Source: Candidatus Manganitrophus sp. (lineage in GTDB: Bacteria; Nitrospirota; Nitrospiria; SBBL01; Manganitrophaceae). From it: a stretch of 64,000 nt of DNA. Below, piece after piece: positions 53,092 to 61,087 of this stretch. The stretch covers positions 1,632,001 through 1,696,000 of the forward strand of contig CP114561.1 in NCBI GenBank assembly GCA_028865235.1. The letters are read 5' to 3'. The notes under the pieces are model-generated. The model was not told the origin of the DNA, did no database searches, and worked only from the letters and a program-made list of their open reading frames with translations. Position numbers and translations under genes: made by a program. Numbering within the stretch: position 1 is the stretch's first letter; every line of letters starts with the position of its first letter.

Positions 53092-55773
53092 CTAAAATCC
53101 TTGTGACCGCATCGCCTCCGCCCACCGTTCGGTGACTTGATCGAGGATCTCGATGGTGATCCGGCCGATTCCCTTCTCATTGGCGTACGATTCGATCTCC
53201 TTGATCACCGTCCCGCGGACAAAGGAGGGAATCCGGGCGATCCGGTTTTCGGCTTCGGCCTCCCAGGTATGGTGCCGCTCCACCTTTCGGGAAAGCTGCG
53301 CCCATTCGCTGTATTTTGCATCGATCGTTGCGGGGCTGATCTCGCGAATCCCCTTCTTACGGGCATCGACTTCAATACGCCAGCGGGTCATCTCTCGAAT
53401 CAATCCTTCCGGAATCTCCAGAAGCTTCGTATTCGCCGCATCGGTCCAGCTGATGGGGGCAAGCACCTTGTCGAGGCCGCTCTCTTTGCGCTCCAGTTTT
53501 TTGTAGTATTCTCCCGGGGCGCCGCAGAGGGTGCAGTGGTCGGGAATCTGCGGGGAGGCAACCTGGCTGCAAAGGGTACAGACGAAGTAATCAAGCTCTT
53601 TCTTCATAAAGATGAACCGCGATGCCTTGGCCTCGCAGACGGGACACTGCGACGGAACCTGCCGGACGACATGGCCGCACATTCCGCAGAAATGGAAGCT
53701 CTCTTCCGCAGCCGATTCCCCCTTCGTCATGGTGGCAATTCGCTTTTTGATCTCTTCGAGGCTGGTCGCGCCGGAGAGGACCGACTCCATCTCCTCGGTC
53801 GCCTTTTTAATTCCCGCCTCTGCGACCTCGAGCGTAATCTCGGTAATCGCGTGGCTGAAGGCATAATTCTCGATGTGCTGACGGGTTCCGTCCCGCATGA
53901 AGCCGACCGGCACCCGCGCCAGTCGCTCCTGCGCATCGGCCGTCCAGGTGAACTGGGGTGTCCTTACTTCGGGGGCTTTTACTTCAGCTTTTGGCGCGCT
54001 CTGGGGAAGAACCGCCTCGGCGATCGCCTTGGCGCTCATCTCGATTGCCTGGTCCTCATCTTGATTCCCTTCGATCATCCGAACGGCAAATTCTTTTGTG
54101 ATCGTCTGGAAGCCCATCTTCCGGGCCATCTTCTCCGCCTTCGCTTTGGCGCGGCGGCGCTCAAAACCGGCCGGAACCTTGCGGATGATGTTCTTGGCAT
54201 CTTCCGTCCAGTTCAGCGGGACTCCGTCGTAGCCGACCTCCTGAACCAATCCCCCCTCGGCTTTGGCCGCCGCTTCGAAGATCGACTTATCAAGAAATTG
54301 GAAGGCGCTCCCTTCGGCGCTGCAGATCGGGCAGCGGACCGGCTTCTCCCCTTTGGCGGTATAGCCGCAGCCGCCGCAGATAAAGAAATCCATCTTCGCT
54401 TTCTCGTCGTAGCTCGCGGCGCGCTCGGCATCGCGGTCGCCGACGATCTGGGTCATCATCCCGGCAAGACCGTTCCCCTCGAGGGTTTGGGAAACCCCTT
54501 CGGCGGCGGTCATTTTATTCCGGTCGATCCCCTTCTCATCGAGCACCCGGCCCAAATTCTTCATCGCTTCGATCGCCGACTTCGGCAAGATATCCCCCAT
54601 CGCCGCATCGACCACCGAGTTGCTGATGATGGTAAATCCTTTTTCGATCGCATACCGATAGACGGCGGTCTTGGCGACCCCCCGCGCGAAGATGGGAACC
54701 TTCTCCATCCGCTTGGAGGCCTCTTCGGTCCAGGCGACGGTATACTCGGCGATGGCATCGATCGGCGGAATATATTTCTGGTTCGAGACCAGCACGTTGC
54801 ACGGCGCCATCCGGATCAGGTTCTCCGAGTTGCTCCCGACATCCATATCTTCATCGGAGTGGACGCCGATCCGGCCGACGACAAGGAGCCACGGTTTCTC
54901 CTTCTTCACATACTGAAGGACCTTCTCGAACGGCTTCCCGTCGAGAAGCGAGGTTTTGATCGTGACCCCCTCGGCTTCAGCGATCTTAAGGCAAATTTCA
55001 AGGTGAGACTGGTAAATCTTGGCGAGGCCGGAGTCGATCACCTCTTCGTGGAGCTTTTCCTGCTCTTTGAACCGGAAGACCTTCCCCGCCTCTTCGGAGA
55101 GAACCCCTGAGATGGAGTTGAAAACGGCATAGTGATAATAGGGATCGAAGGCCGAAACGACGTCGATCTGAAGCTGATACGCTTTGGCAAGATCAAGGGC
55201 CGTTTTGAAGCCGGCGAAGGAGAAGTGGCTTCCATCGACCGCCACGACGATCTTTCCCATTTTTCCCGGCTCGGGCGGCTTCGTCTCTTTGACGACGAAA
55301 ACATCCGACTTGCGGACCCGGCGAATCGTCCGCTCGGTCACGCTCCCGATCATACTCTCCCGGACGGCGCCGACGCCGAGGGCGCCGAGGATCACCAGAT
55401 CGTAGCCGTTCTTCACGATGTCATCGACCAGGACCTTGTAGTTCTTTCCTTCGAGCGAGACCCGCTCCATCGGGATGTTTCCCTCTTTGCATTTTTCGTC
55501 GACGATATCCAGGTAGGAATCGGTGATGATTTCCAATCCGCGGGTAATCAAGGAGTCGTGGATTTTTCTCTGCCGCTCCAGTTCGTTCTCGTCATGATAC
55601 TCTTCGGGGAGGCCCGCCTCCATCTGCTTGAATCGCTTGTCGTGGAGCTTGGCGGCATAGGCGTGGCTTCCGATCACCTTCGCCCCAAATTGCTTCGCCA
55701 ACATCACACCGATATCGATGGCCGTGTTGGAATAGTCTGAGTTATCGACAGGGATATAGATCGACCGATACAT
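53092..55773 (-). CDS. tandem universal stress protein with five PCP_red domains and three rubredoxin-like zinc ribbons
   Basis: An 893-residue protein. Two Usp domains lie at about 1-163 and 172-332; both have the ATP-loop pattern GxxG-x9-GS (GALG then GS at 143; GRIG then GS at 313). PCP_red domains lie at about 348-395, 521-569, 609-655, 775-824 and 835-884. Rubredoxin-like ribbons have CGGCGYTAKGEKPVRCPIC (466-484), CGMCGHVVRQVPSQCPVC (696-713) and CTLCSQVASPQIPDHCTLC (732-750), apt for one iron or zinc each. The whole implies a cytosolic, redox- or nucleotide-responsive scaffold. ATG follows GGGGGAGGCTTCTC. I know no characterised protein with this layout. Confidence 0.9.
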   Translation of the reverse strand: MYRSIYIPVDNSDYSNTAIDIGVMLAKQFGAKVIGSHAYAAKLHDKRFKQMEAGLPEEYHDENELERQRKIHDSLITRGLEIITDSYLDIVDEKCKEGNIPMERVSLEGKNYKVLVDDIVKNGYDLVILGALGVGAVRESMIGSVTERTIRRVRKSDVFVVKETKPPEPGKMGKIVVAVDGSHFSFAGFKTALDLAKAYQLQIDVVSAFDPYYHYAVFNSISGVLSEEAGKVFRFKEQEKLHEEVIDSGLAKIYQSHLEICLKIAEAEGVTIKTSLLDGKPFEKVLQYVKKEKPWLLVVGRIGVHSDEDMDVGSNSENLIRMAPCNVLVSNQKYIPPIDAIAEYTVAWTEEASKRMEKVPIFARGVAKTAVYRYAIEKGFTIISNSVVDAAMGDILPKSAIEAMKNLGRVLDEKGIDRNKMTAAEGVSQTLEGNGLAGMMTQIVGDRDAERAASYDEKAKMDFFICGGCGYTAKGEKPVRCPICSAEGSAFQFLDKSIFEAAAKAEGGLVQEVGYDGVPLNWTEDAKNIIRKVPAGFERRRAKAKAEKMARKMGFQTITKEFAVRMIEGNQDEDQAIEMSAKAIAEAVLPQSAPKAEVKAPEVRTPQFTWTADAQERLARVPVGFMRDGTRQHIENYAFSHAITEITLEVAEAGIKKATEEMESVLSGATSLEEIKKRIATMTKGESAAEESFHFCGMCGHVVRQVPSQCPVCEAKASRFIFMKKELDYFVCTLCSQVASPQIPDHCTLCGAPGEYYKKLERKESGLDKVLAPISWTDAANTKLLEIPEGLIREMTRWRIEVDARKKGIREISPATIDAKYSEWAQLSRKVERHHTWEAEAENRIARIPSFVRGTVIKEIESYANEKGIGRITIEILDQVTERWAEAMRSQGF

Positions 55774-55871
55774 ATGAGAAGCCTCCCCCTTGAATGCAAG
55801 CTCTGGTTATCTTTGATGAAGATCGAAGCGGATCATGCCGAATATTCAGGCATCCTATCAAAAGTGGCTGC

Positions 55872-55901
55872 ATTATAGCACCCTCTTTTTTTAAAAAACA
55901 A
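55872..55901 (-). promoter_or_regulatory. promoter upstream of the universal stress/PCP_red gene
   Basis: TATAAT on the minus strand (plus 55872-55877) with TTGTTT 18 bases upstream (55896-55901). The leader would be about 90 bases. Runs of A and T around it may raise promoter strength. It could drive the whole cluster down to 49318. Confidence 0.55.
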
Positions 55902-55999
55902 CTTTTTTTCTATTGACAGTAAGTGCGGAAAGAACAACGGTCGTCCCACTTACACTGGCGAAAACTCAGAGGAAATCACCCGCGGGATCGGAATGGTTT

Positions 56000-56268
56000 T
56001 TATTCTGAAACCACCCCGACGCCCCCCTCTTTATCGACCACCGGCATCGATTTATTGCAGTGGGGACATTTGACATAGACGAGGTTATCGAAGAGGCCGA
56101 TACTGTAATGGTTGACGAGCAGGTCGAACTCCTTTTTACAGGAAGGACAGGCAGCAAGGTAACGCTTTAAAAGAGCTTTACTTCCGATTGAAGGGTTTGA
56201 AGCTGGTGTTGTAGCCGAAGGACTTCCGATTCGAGACGATCGATCCGTTTCTCTATTTCTTCCGCCAT
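56000..56268 (-). CDS. small coiled-coil-zinc ribbon protein (one frameshift)
   Basis: As read, a 33-residue coiled-coil peptide (MAEEIEKRIDRLESEVLRLQ, then HQLQTLQSEVKLF) stops at 56167-56169. In the next frame, without any start codon of its own, comes KRYLAACPSCKKEFDLLVNH followed by YSIGLFDNLVYVKCPHC, a two-CxxC zinc ribbon ending KEGGVGVVSE. If the run of four A's at 56169-56172 gained one base, the two would form one protein of about 88 residues. The same type of loss occurs throughout the window, so I annotate the fused form; function unknown. It lies upstream of the PCP_red cluster on the same strand and shares its zinc-ribbon theme. Confidence 0.62.
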
Positions 56269-56543
56269 AGTGGTCGTATCATAGACAAAAAAGAGTGGAC
56301 CTGTCAATCGAGAACTATCCACCCAACCTAAGCGTGTCCCTTGAGTTTAGGGGGGGATAAAACGTGTCTCCGACCCCTCCATTCGACAATCAACGTCCCC
56401 GTCTCTTAAAAAAGCGGCATTGAACTTGTTCTTAGAAAAATACGCAAAAAGTTGGATTGACAATGGATCAATATAGGAGAAAATTATTCCACAAGAGAAT
56501 TTTCCGGCGAAGAACTCATCTCAGACCATCTAGAGGAGGTGGA

Positions 56544-59120
56544 ATGATCAAAGCAACGAGGTTCCCCGTGTTATGGTATGGGCTCCCGGCATTCATTGTA
56601 ACGGTCCCGTTACTGTTCCTCTGGCCGGGATGGTTCAAGAACTTATTCGCTTCGGAAGGCTTTTTACCCCACCTTTACTGCTACCTTGAAAAACCGGGTC
56701 TCGTTCTGCTCCATGTCGTTTCTGATTCACTCATCGGATCGGCTTATGTTGCCATTTCAGCCACATTAACCTATCTTGTCTATCGGGCGCGACGAGACAT
56801 CCCCTTTCACTGGGTCCTTCTGGCATTCGGACTTTTTATCATCACCTGCGGCGCCACCCATTTCATGGAGGTCTGGACCACTCTTTGGACGCCGGTCTAT
56901 TGGTTGGCCGGAAATATTAAATTGATGACGGCGATCGCTTCAGTTGCAACCGCCGTCATCCTTCCCCCCCTGATTCCCAAAACCCTCGCGCTTGTTCAAT
57001 CGGCAAAGATCTCCGAAGAACGGCGGATCAAATTGGAGAGCACCCACGCGGAGCTGGCCGAGCTTTATACCCAGCTCAAAGAGCAGGACCGATTGAAAAC
57101 GCAATTCTTCGCCAACATCAGCCACGAATTGCGAACCCCCCTCACGCTCGTCCTCGGACCGGCCCAACGGCTTCTGGAATCCGATCGGTTGACAACAAAC
57201 GAGCGACAGAACCTGGAAACGATCGACCGCAACGCCCGGCTGCTGCTCAAACATGTCAACGACCTCCTCGATCTCTCGAAGATCGAGGCCGGGAAAATGA
57301 CGGCCAACGCGATCGAAACCGACCTGGCGCAACTGGTCCGCTTCGCCGCGGCTCACTTCGAATTATTCGCGACGGAGCGACAGATCGCCTATACCGTTGA
57401 AACCGCCGAATCGGCTCCCGCCCGGATCGACCCGGAAAAGATTCAGCGCGTCCTCTTAAACCTTCTTTCCAATGCTTTTAAATTCACCCCGACCGGGGGA
57501 AAGGTGCGCTGTCTTCTTCGCATCGAAGAAGGAGACGCCCGCCTCTCCGTCCAGGACAGCGGCCCCGGTGTGCGTCCCGAACTGCGTCAGGTGATCTTTG
57601 AGCCGTTCCGGCAGGGAGATGAAAGCGTCACACGCCGGTTCGGCGGCACCGGGTTAGGACTCTCCATTGCCAAAGAGTTTGTCGCGCTGCACGGCGGCAA
57701 GATCACGGTCGGCGATGCCCCCATTGGAGGCGCGCAATTCGATATCACCCTTCCCCTTGTCGCCTTGCCTGGAGAGGAAAAAAGACCGGCGAGTGGACCG
57801 GTCGCTGAGATTTCCTTCCCACTGTCACAACCATTCATCGATCTGGAAACCGAACGAAAACGCCCCGCACAGAACATGCAATCGGCTCAAACCCCATCCG
57901 CTACGGCGAACGAAGGGGTCGAGACAACCCTCCCCCTGGTTCTCGTCGTTGAAGACAATCCGGCGGTGAATCGCTTTATCACGGAGTCATTGACCCCGCA
58001 TTATCGGGTCGTAAATGCCTTGAACGGACAGGAAGGACTGGAAAAAGCGCTGGCCCACAAGCCCGACCTCATTCTCAGTGATATCATGATGCCGGAGATG
58101 AGCGGTGACCGAATGATCCGTGAAATACGCGCTCACTCGGAGATGGATACGGTCCCGATCATTGTTCTGACTGCCAAAGCCGACGATGAATTGAGCCTCC
58201 GGATGTTGCGGCGAGGGGCGCAGGAATATTTAATTAAGCCTTTTCCCGTCGAAGCGCTTCGGGCCCGCGTCGGGAATCTCATCGCGATAAAACAAACTCG
58301 GGAGCTCCTCCAACAAGAAGTCGCCGCCCAACACCAAGACCTGGTGATGTTGGCCAACGAAATCGTCCTTCACAAGCGGGCGCTGCAACAAAAGACCGCT
58401 CAGGCTGAAGAGGCGAGCCGCCTGAAGACGCAATTTCTCTCCAACGTCTCTCACGAGCTCCGGACCCCGCTTCATGCCATTATCGGTTATACCTCTTTGG
58501 CGCTCGACGGAACATATGGACCTTTCGATCCGGCCCTCCGGCCTGCAATGGAAGGGGTGACCCGAAATGCGGAGGGTCTTCTCTTATTGGTGGACGACCT
58601 GTTGGATCTGACGCGGATCGAGGCGGGAAAGTTGGCGATCGAACCGTCGTCCCTCGACCTCATTCTATTGCTCCGAGAGACCGCCTCCGGCATTCAACCG
58701 CTTCTGGAGGAGAAACGACTCCTTCTCCAATGGCGCCTCGCAGATCCAACCCCGAATGTCGAATCGGACGGGATACGGGTCGGGCAGATCTTGACGAATC
58801 TCCTCGCCAACGCCGTGAAGTTCACTCAACAAGGGAAAATCACCATCGGAACGGAAGACCATCCGGAGAGAGGCGGCATCGCGATTTGGATTCAAGATAC
58901 AGGGATTGGTATTCCAGAAGAAGAATTGCCGAAGATCTTTGATACCTTCCATCAGGTCGACGGCGCCAGCACACGCGAGTTCGGGGGGGTGGGATTGGGA
59001 CTGGCGATCGTCAAGGAATTGGCCGGACTGCTTCAAGGGGAAATTCGGGTCGAGAGCAGGAAAGGAGAGGGATCGACCTTCACCCTCTTCCTGCCGTACC
59101 GCCTCGAAGGAAAAGGGTGA
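56544..59120 (+). CDS. hybrid sensor histidine kinase with ethylene-receptor-like membrane domain
   Basis: An 858-residue protein. After an N-terminal hydrophobic segment the region of about residues 55-150 matches the ETR1 ethylene-binding domain: SDSLIGSAYVAISATLTYLV and FGLFIITCGATHFMEVWTTL give Asp61, Tyr68, Ile99, Cys102 and His106, equivalent to ETR1 Asp25, Tyr32, Ile62, Cys65 and His69 with nearly the same spacing; Cys and His bind copper(I) in ETR1. Then HisKA-HATPase (His194 in SHELRTPL), a receiver (LVLVVEDNPAV; LILSDIMMPEM), and a second HisKA (NVSHELRTPLHAI) with HATPase at the end. ATG follows GAGGAGGTGGA. A response regulator-cyclase follows convergently. Confidence 0.86.
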   Translation: MIKATRFPVLWYGLPAFIVTVPLLFLWPGWFKNLFASEGFLPHLYCYLEKPGLVLLHVVSDSLIGSAYVAISATLTYLVYRARRDIPFHWVLLAFGLFIITCGATHFMEVWTTLWTPVYWLAGNIKLMTAIASVATAVILPPLIPKTLALVQSAKISEERRIKLESTHAELAELYTQLKEQDRLKTQFFANISHELRTPLTLVLGPAQRLLESDRLTTNERQNLETIDRNARLLLKHVNDLLDLSKIEAGKMTANAIETDLAQLVRFAAAHFELFATERQIAYTVETAESAPARIDPEKIQRVLLNLLSNAFKFTPTGGKVRCLLRIEEGDARLSVQDSGPGVRPELRQVIFEPFRQGDESVTRRFGGTGLGLSIAKEFVALHGGKITVGDAPIGGAQFDITLPLVALPGEEKRPASGPVAEISFPLSQPFIDLETERKRPAQNMQSAQTPSATANEGVETTLPLVLVVEDNPAVNRFITESLTPHYRVVNALNGQEGLEKALAHKPDLILSDIMMPEMSGDRMIREIRAHSEMDTVPIIVLTAKADDELSLRMLRRGAQEYLIKPFPVEALRARVGNLIAIKQTRELLQQEVAAQHQDLVMLANEIVLHKRALQQKTAQAEEASRLKTQFLSNVSHELRTPLHAIIGYTSLALDGTYGPFDPALRPAMEGVTRNAEGLLLLVDDLLDLTRIEAGKLAIEPSSLDLILLLRETASGIQPLLEEKRLLLQWRLADPTPNVESDGIRVGQILTNLLANAVKFTQQGKITIGTEDHPERGGIAIWIQDTGIGIPEEELPKIFDTFHQVDGASTREFGGVGLGLAIVKELAGLLQGEIRVESRKGEGSTFTLFLPYRLEGKG

Positions 59121-59139
59121 TCCCGCTCCGGGAAGGCGC

Positions 59140-60123
59140 CTACGCCGACTCCATCTCGGCGACGGTCATCGTCTCCACTCGATTTCCTCCCGCGCGCTTC
59201 GCCCGGTAGAGGGCAAAGTCGGCGGCCAGGATCGCCTGGCGCGCATCGCGCAGTTCCGGATCGGGGAAGCCGGCCACCCCGATGCTGACGGTGACCCGGT
59301 GTTTCTTTCCAAGAATCGGAAACGTCGTGCCGCCGACCCGTTCCAAGATCCGCTGGGCGACCTGGGCGGCATCCTCCCGGAGCGATTCAGGCAATAGAAC
59401 GGCGAGCTCATCCCCCCCATACCGGGCCGCCAGATCGACCTTTCTGATCTCCATTTGAATGATCTTCCCCAACTCCTCCAGGACCTTGTCTCCAGCTTCA
59501 TGGCCGAATTTGTCGTTGACCTGTTTGAACTCATCAACATCAATCAACAAACAAGAGAAGGGGGTACAGTACCGCTGCGCGCGGGAGAACTCCTGGTTGA
59601 GCACCTCCTGGAGGTAGCGCCGGTTGAAGAGGCCGGTGACCGGATCAGTAATCGCCAGGGTCTGAACCTGCTTGAGGAGGACTTGATATTCTTGGTTCTT
59701 TCCGGCCAGCTCTTTGTTCTTCTCGATCAGCTCGTCCTGAAGGCGTTTCATTCGAAGGGCGGCGGCGACCCGCGCCTGCAGCTCCATCGGATCGAACGGC
59801 TTCGTCACATAATCGGTCGCCCCCTCTCCCAGACCCAACACCTTGTCCTCCGTTTTTCCCTTGACCGTGACGATGATGATCGGAATGCCCCGGAGTTCCT
59901 CTTGCCCCCGGAGGTGGCGGCAGGTTTCGCGCCCGTTCATGTCGGGAAGAACCATATCGAGCAGAATGAGATCCGGAAGGACCTCTCGGGCCAGCTTCAA
60001 CCCCTGAATGCCGGTATTGGCGAAGAGAACCTGATAGCCGACCGCTTCCAAAGCGGCCTTGATCTGGTCGAGCTCAAAAGGGCTGTCTTCAATGACGAGA
60101 ACGCGCGGAACCTTCTCTTCCAT
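59140..60123 (-). CDS. response regulator diguanylate cyclase (REC-GGDEF)
   Basis: A 327-residue protein. The receiver (about 5-125) has VLVIEDSPFELDQI, LILLDMVLPDMNGRE with the phospho-Asp and IIVTVKGKTEDK; a short coiled coil (LQDELIEKNKELAGKNQEYQ) leads to a GGDEF domain with RYGGDELAVLLPES and the upstream RKVD inhibitory site. GGDEL is a common active variant. Phosphorylation likely drives dimerisation and c-di-GMP synthesis. It is convergent with the ETR1-like kinase, 19 bases away, a reasonable partner pair. Confidence 0.9.
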   Translation of the reverse strand: MEEKVPRVLVIEDSPFELDQIKAALEAVGYQVLFANTGIQGLKLAREVLPDLILLDMVLPDMNGRETCRHLRGQEELRGIPIIIVTVKGKTEDKVLGLGEGATDYVTKPFDPMELQARVAAALRMKRLQDELIEKNKELAGKNQEYQVLLKQVQTLAITDPVTGLFNRRYLQEVLNQEFSRAQRYCTPFSCLLIDVDEFKQVNDKFGHEAGDKVLEELGKIIQMEIRKVDLAARYGGDELAVLLPESLREDAAQVAQRILERVGGTTFPILGKKHRVTVSIGVAGFPDPELRDARQAILAADFALYRAKRAGGNRVETMTVAEMESA

Positions 60124-60566
60124 GCTTTGTCCTCCTTAGGGCGAGAATAGCATAGAAAAAAGGGATGTCAATTAAATCATTCGCCGAGGTCAGAGGGATG
60201 AACAGGCGCCGGAACAATCGGTCATCCCTCCTGAAAACATCCCGGATGTGATCCAGATCCCATTTTTCATGGCTCTTTCGAATGGCGGACGACGCGCCGC
60301 TTCATTTTCATGAAATGTTTTTCGCGCTTTTGCACGGGATTACATCCTTTCTCGATGTACCGATCCTGAAAAAACCGTGAAGAGATACCACCCTTTGGAG
60401 TATTCCGAAAACGGCAGCCGAGAAATATCTCGGAATGGCATTTGCAGTTTTAAGAGCATCGATTCTCTATCTTCATTTTTGATCTTCGGTATCTTCAGCA
60501 CAACTCCGCCATCTTCGCCGGTCGGTGTGACTACTCTGTTCATGATCGTAGATTAAGGAGAATTTC

Positions 60567-60800
60567 ATGTTGAGTCTATTGTCTGCAAGCATGGACCCTT
60601 CCGAACTGAACCGGCCTTCCGAGGGAGATCCGCTCGTATTTGTTTTTTTCCTATTCTTATTCCTGGTTCGCTTCTACTTTTTTATCTCTGAACGTTCCAT
60701 CCCTATCGCCGCCTCCCCTTCTTCGTCTTCAGAAAAATCGACGGAGACCGAAGCGGTTTTCCCTCCTCAAGAAGTCTCCAAGTTCGTCCAAGGGATCTAA
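60567..60800 (+). CDS. small single-helix membrane protein, 77 residues
   Basis: Starts MLSLLSASMDPSELNRPSEG; a hydrophobic, Phe-rich helix (LVFVFFLFLFLVRFYFF) occupies about residues 23-39, followed by a Ser/Glu-rich tail (SPSSSSEKSTETEAVFPPQE). AAGGAGAATTTC gives a good ribosome-binding site. No family assigned. The 440 bases before it (60124-60566) contain only small palindromes such as CATTTTCATGAAATG near 60304 and no recognised gene. Confidence 0.5.
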   Translation: MLSLLSASMDPSELNRPSEGDPLVFVFFLFLFLVRFYFFISERSIPIAASPSSSSEKSTETEAVFPPQEVSKFVQGI

Positions 60801-60917
60801 CAAGACCGCACCCCTTTATCGGAAAGCAGTGCAAACCTGAAATCAGATCAGGCTCGCCGACGTTTAGCCCCTTCTCACGCTTGATTCTCCGTCGAGCCCC
60901 CCTTCTTCTTCCAAAGA

Positions 60918-60956
60918 TTTACATCTCATTTACACCTCCTTGATCGGGCCGTAACA
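60918..60956 (+). promoter_or_regulatory. Pho-box-like 11-base direct repeats
   Basis: TTTACATCTCA and TTTACACCTCC are 11 bases apart (hexamers at 60918-60923 and 60929-60934), with a weaker GTAACA two more turns on at 60951-60956. Eleven-base spacing of such hexamers is how PhoB and PhoP bind. It lies about 130 bases before a PhoX-like phosphatase gene, where phosphate control is expected. Confidence 0.5.
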
Positions 60957-61087
60957 AAGCCGGGCTAGAGTGGAGCCCGAAACAACTGAAGAAACTAAAA
61001 ACCGATCGTGCCGTTTCGAGACAGAGTTCATACGATTTCGGAATTACAAAACCAACCAATCACCACAACACAAAAAGGGGAAATCAT

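Noticed and set aside
53137..55110. Long open frame antisense to the Usp/PCP_red gene
   Set aside because: High-GC shadow frame: arginine-, glycine- and aspartate-rich, no known motif, while the opposite strand encodes clear domains.
60340..60543. Minus-strand frame of 67 codons before the small membrane gene
   Set aside because: No ribosome-binding site, no motif and low-quality composition; not supported as a gene.
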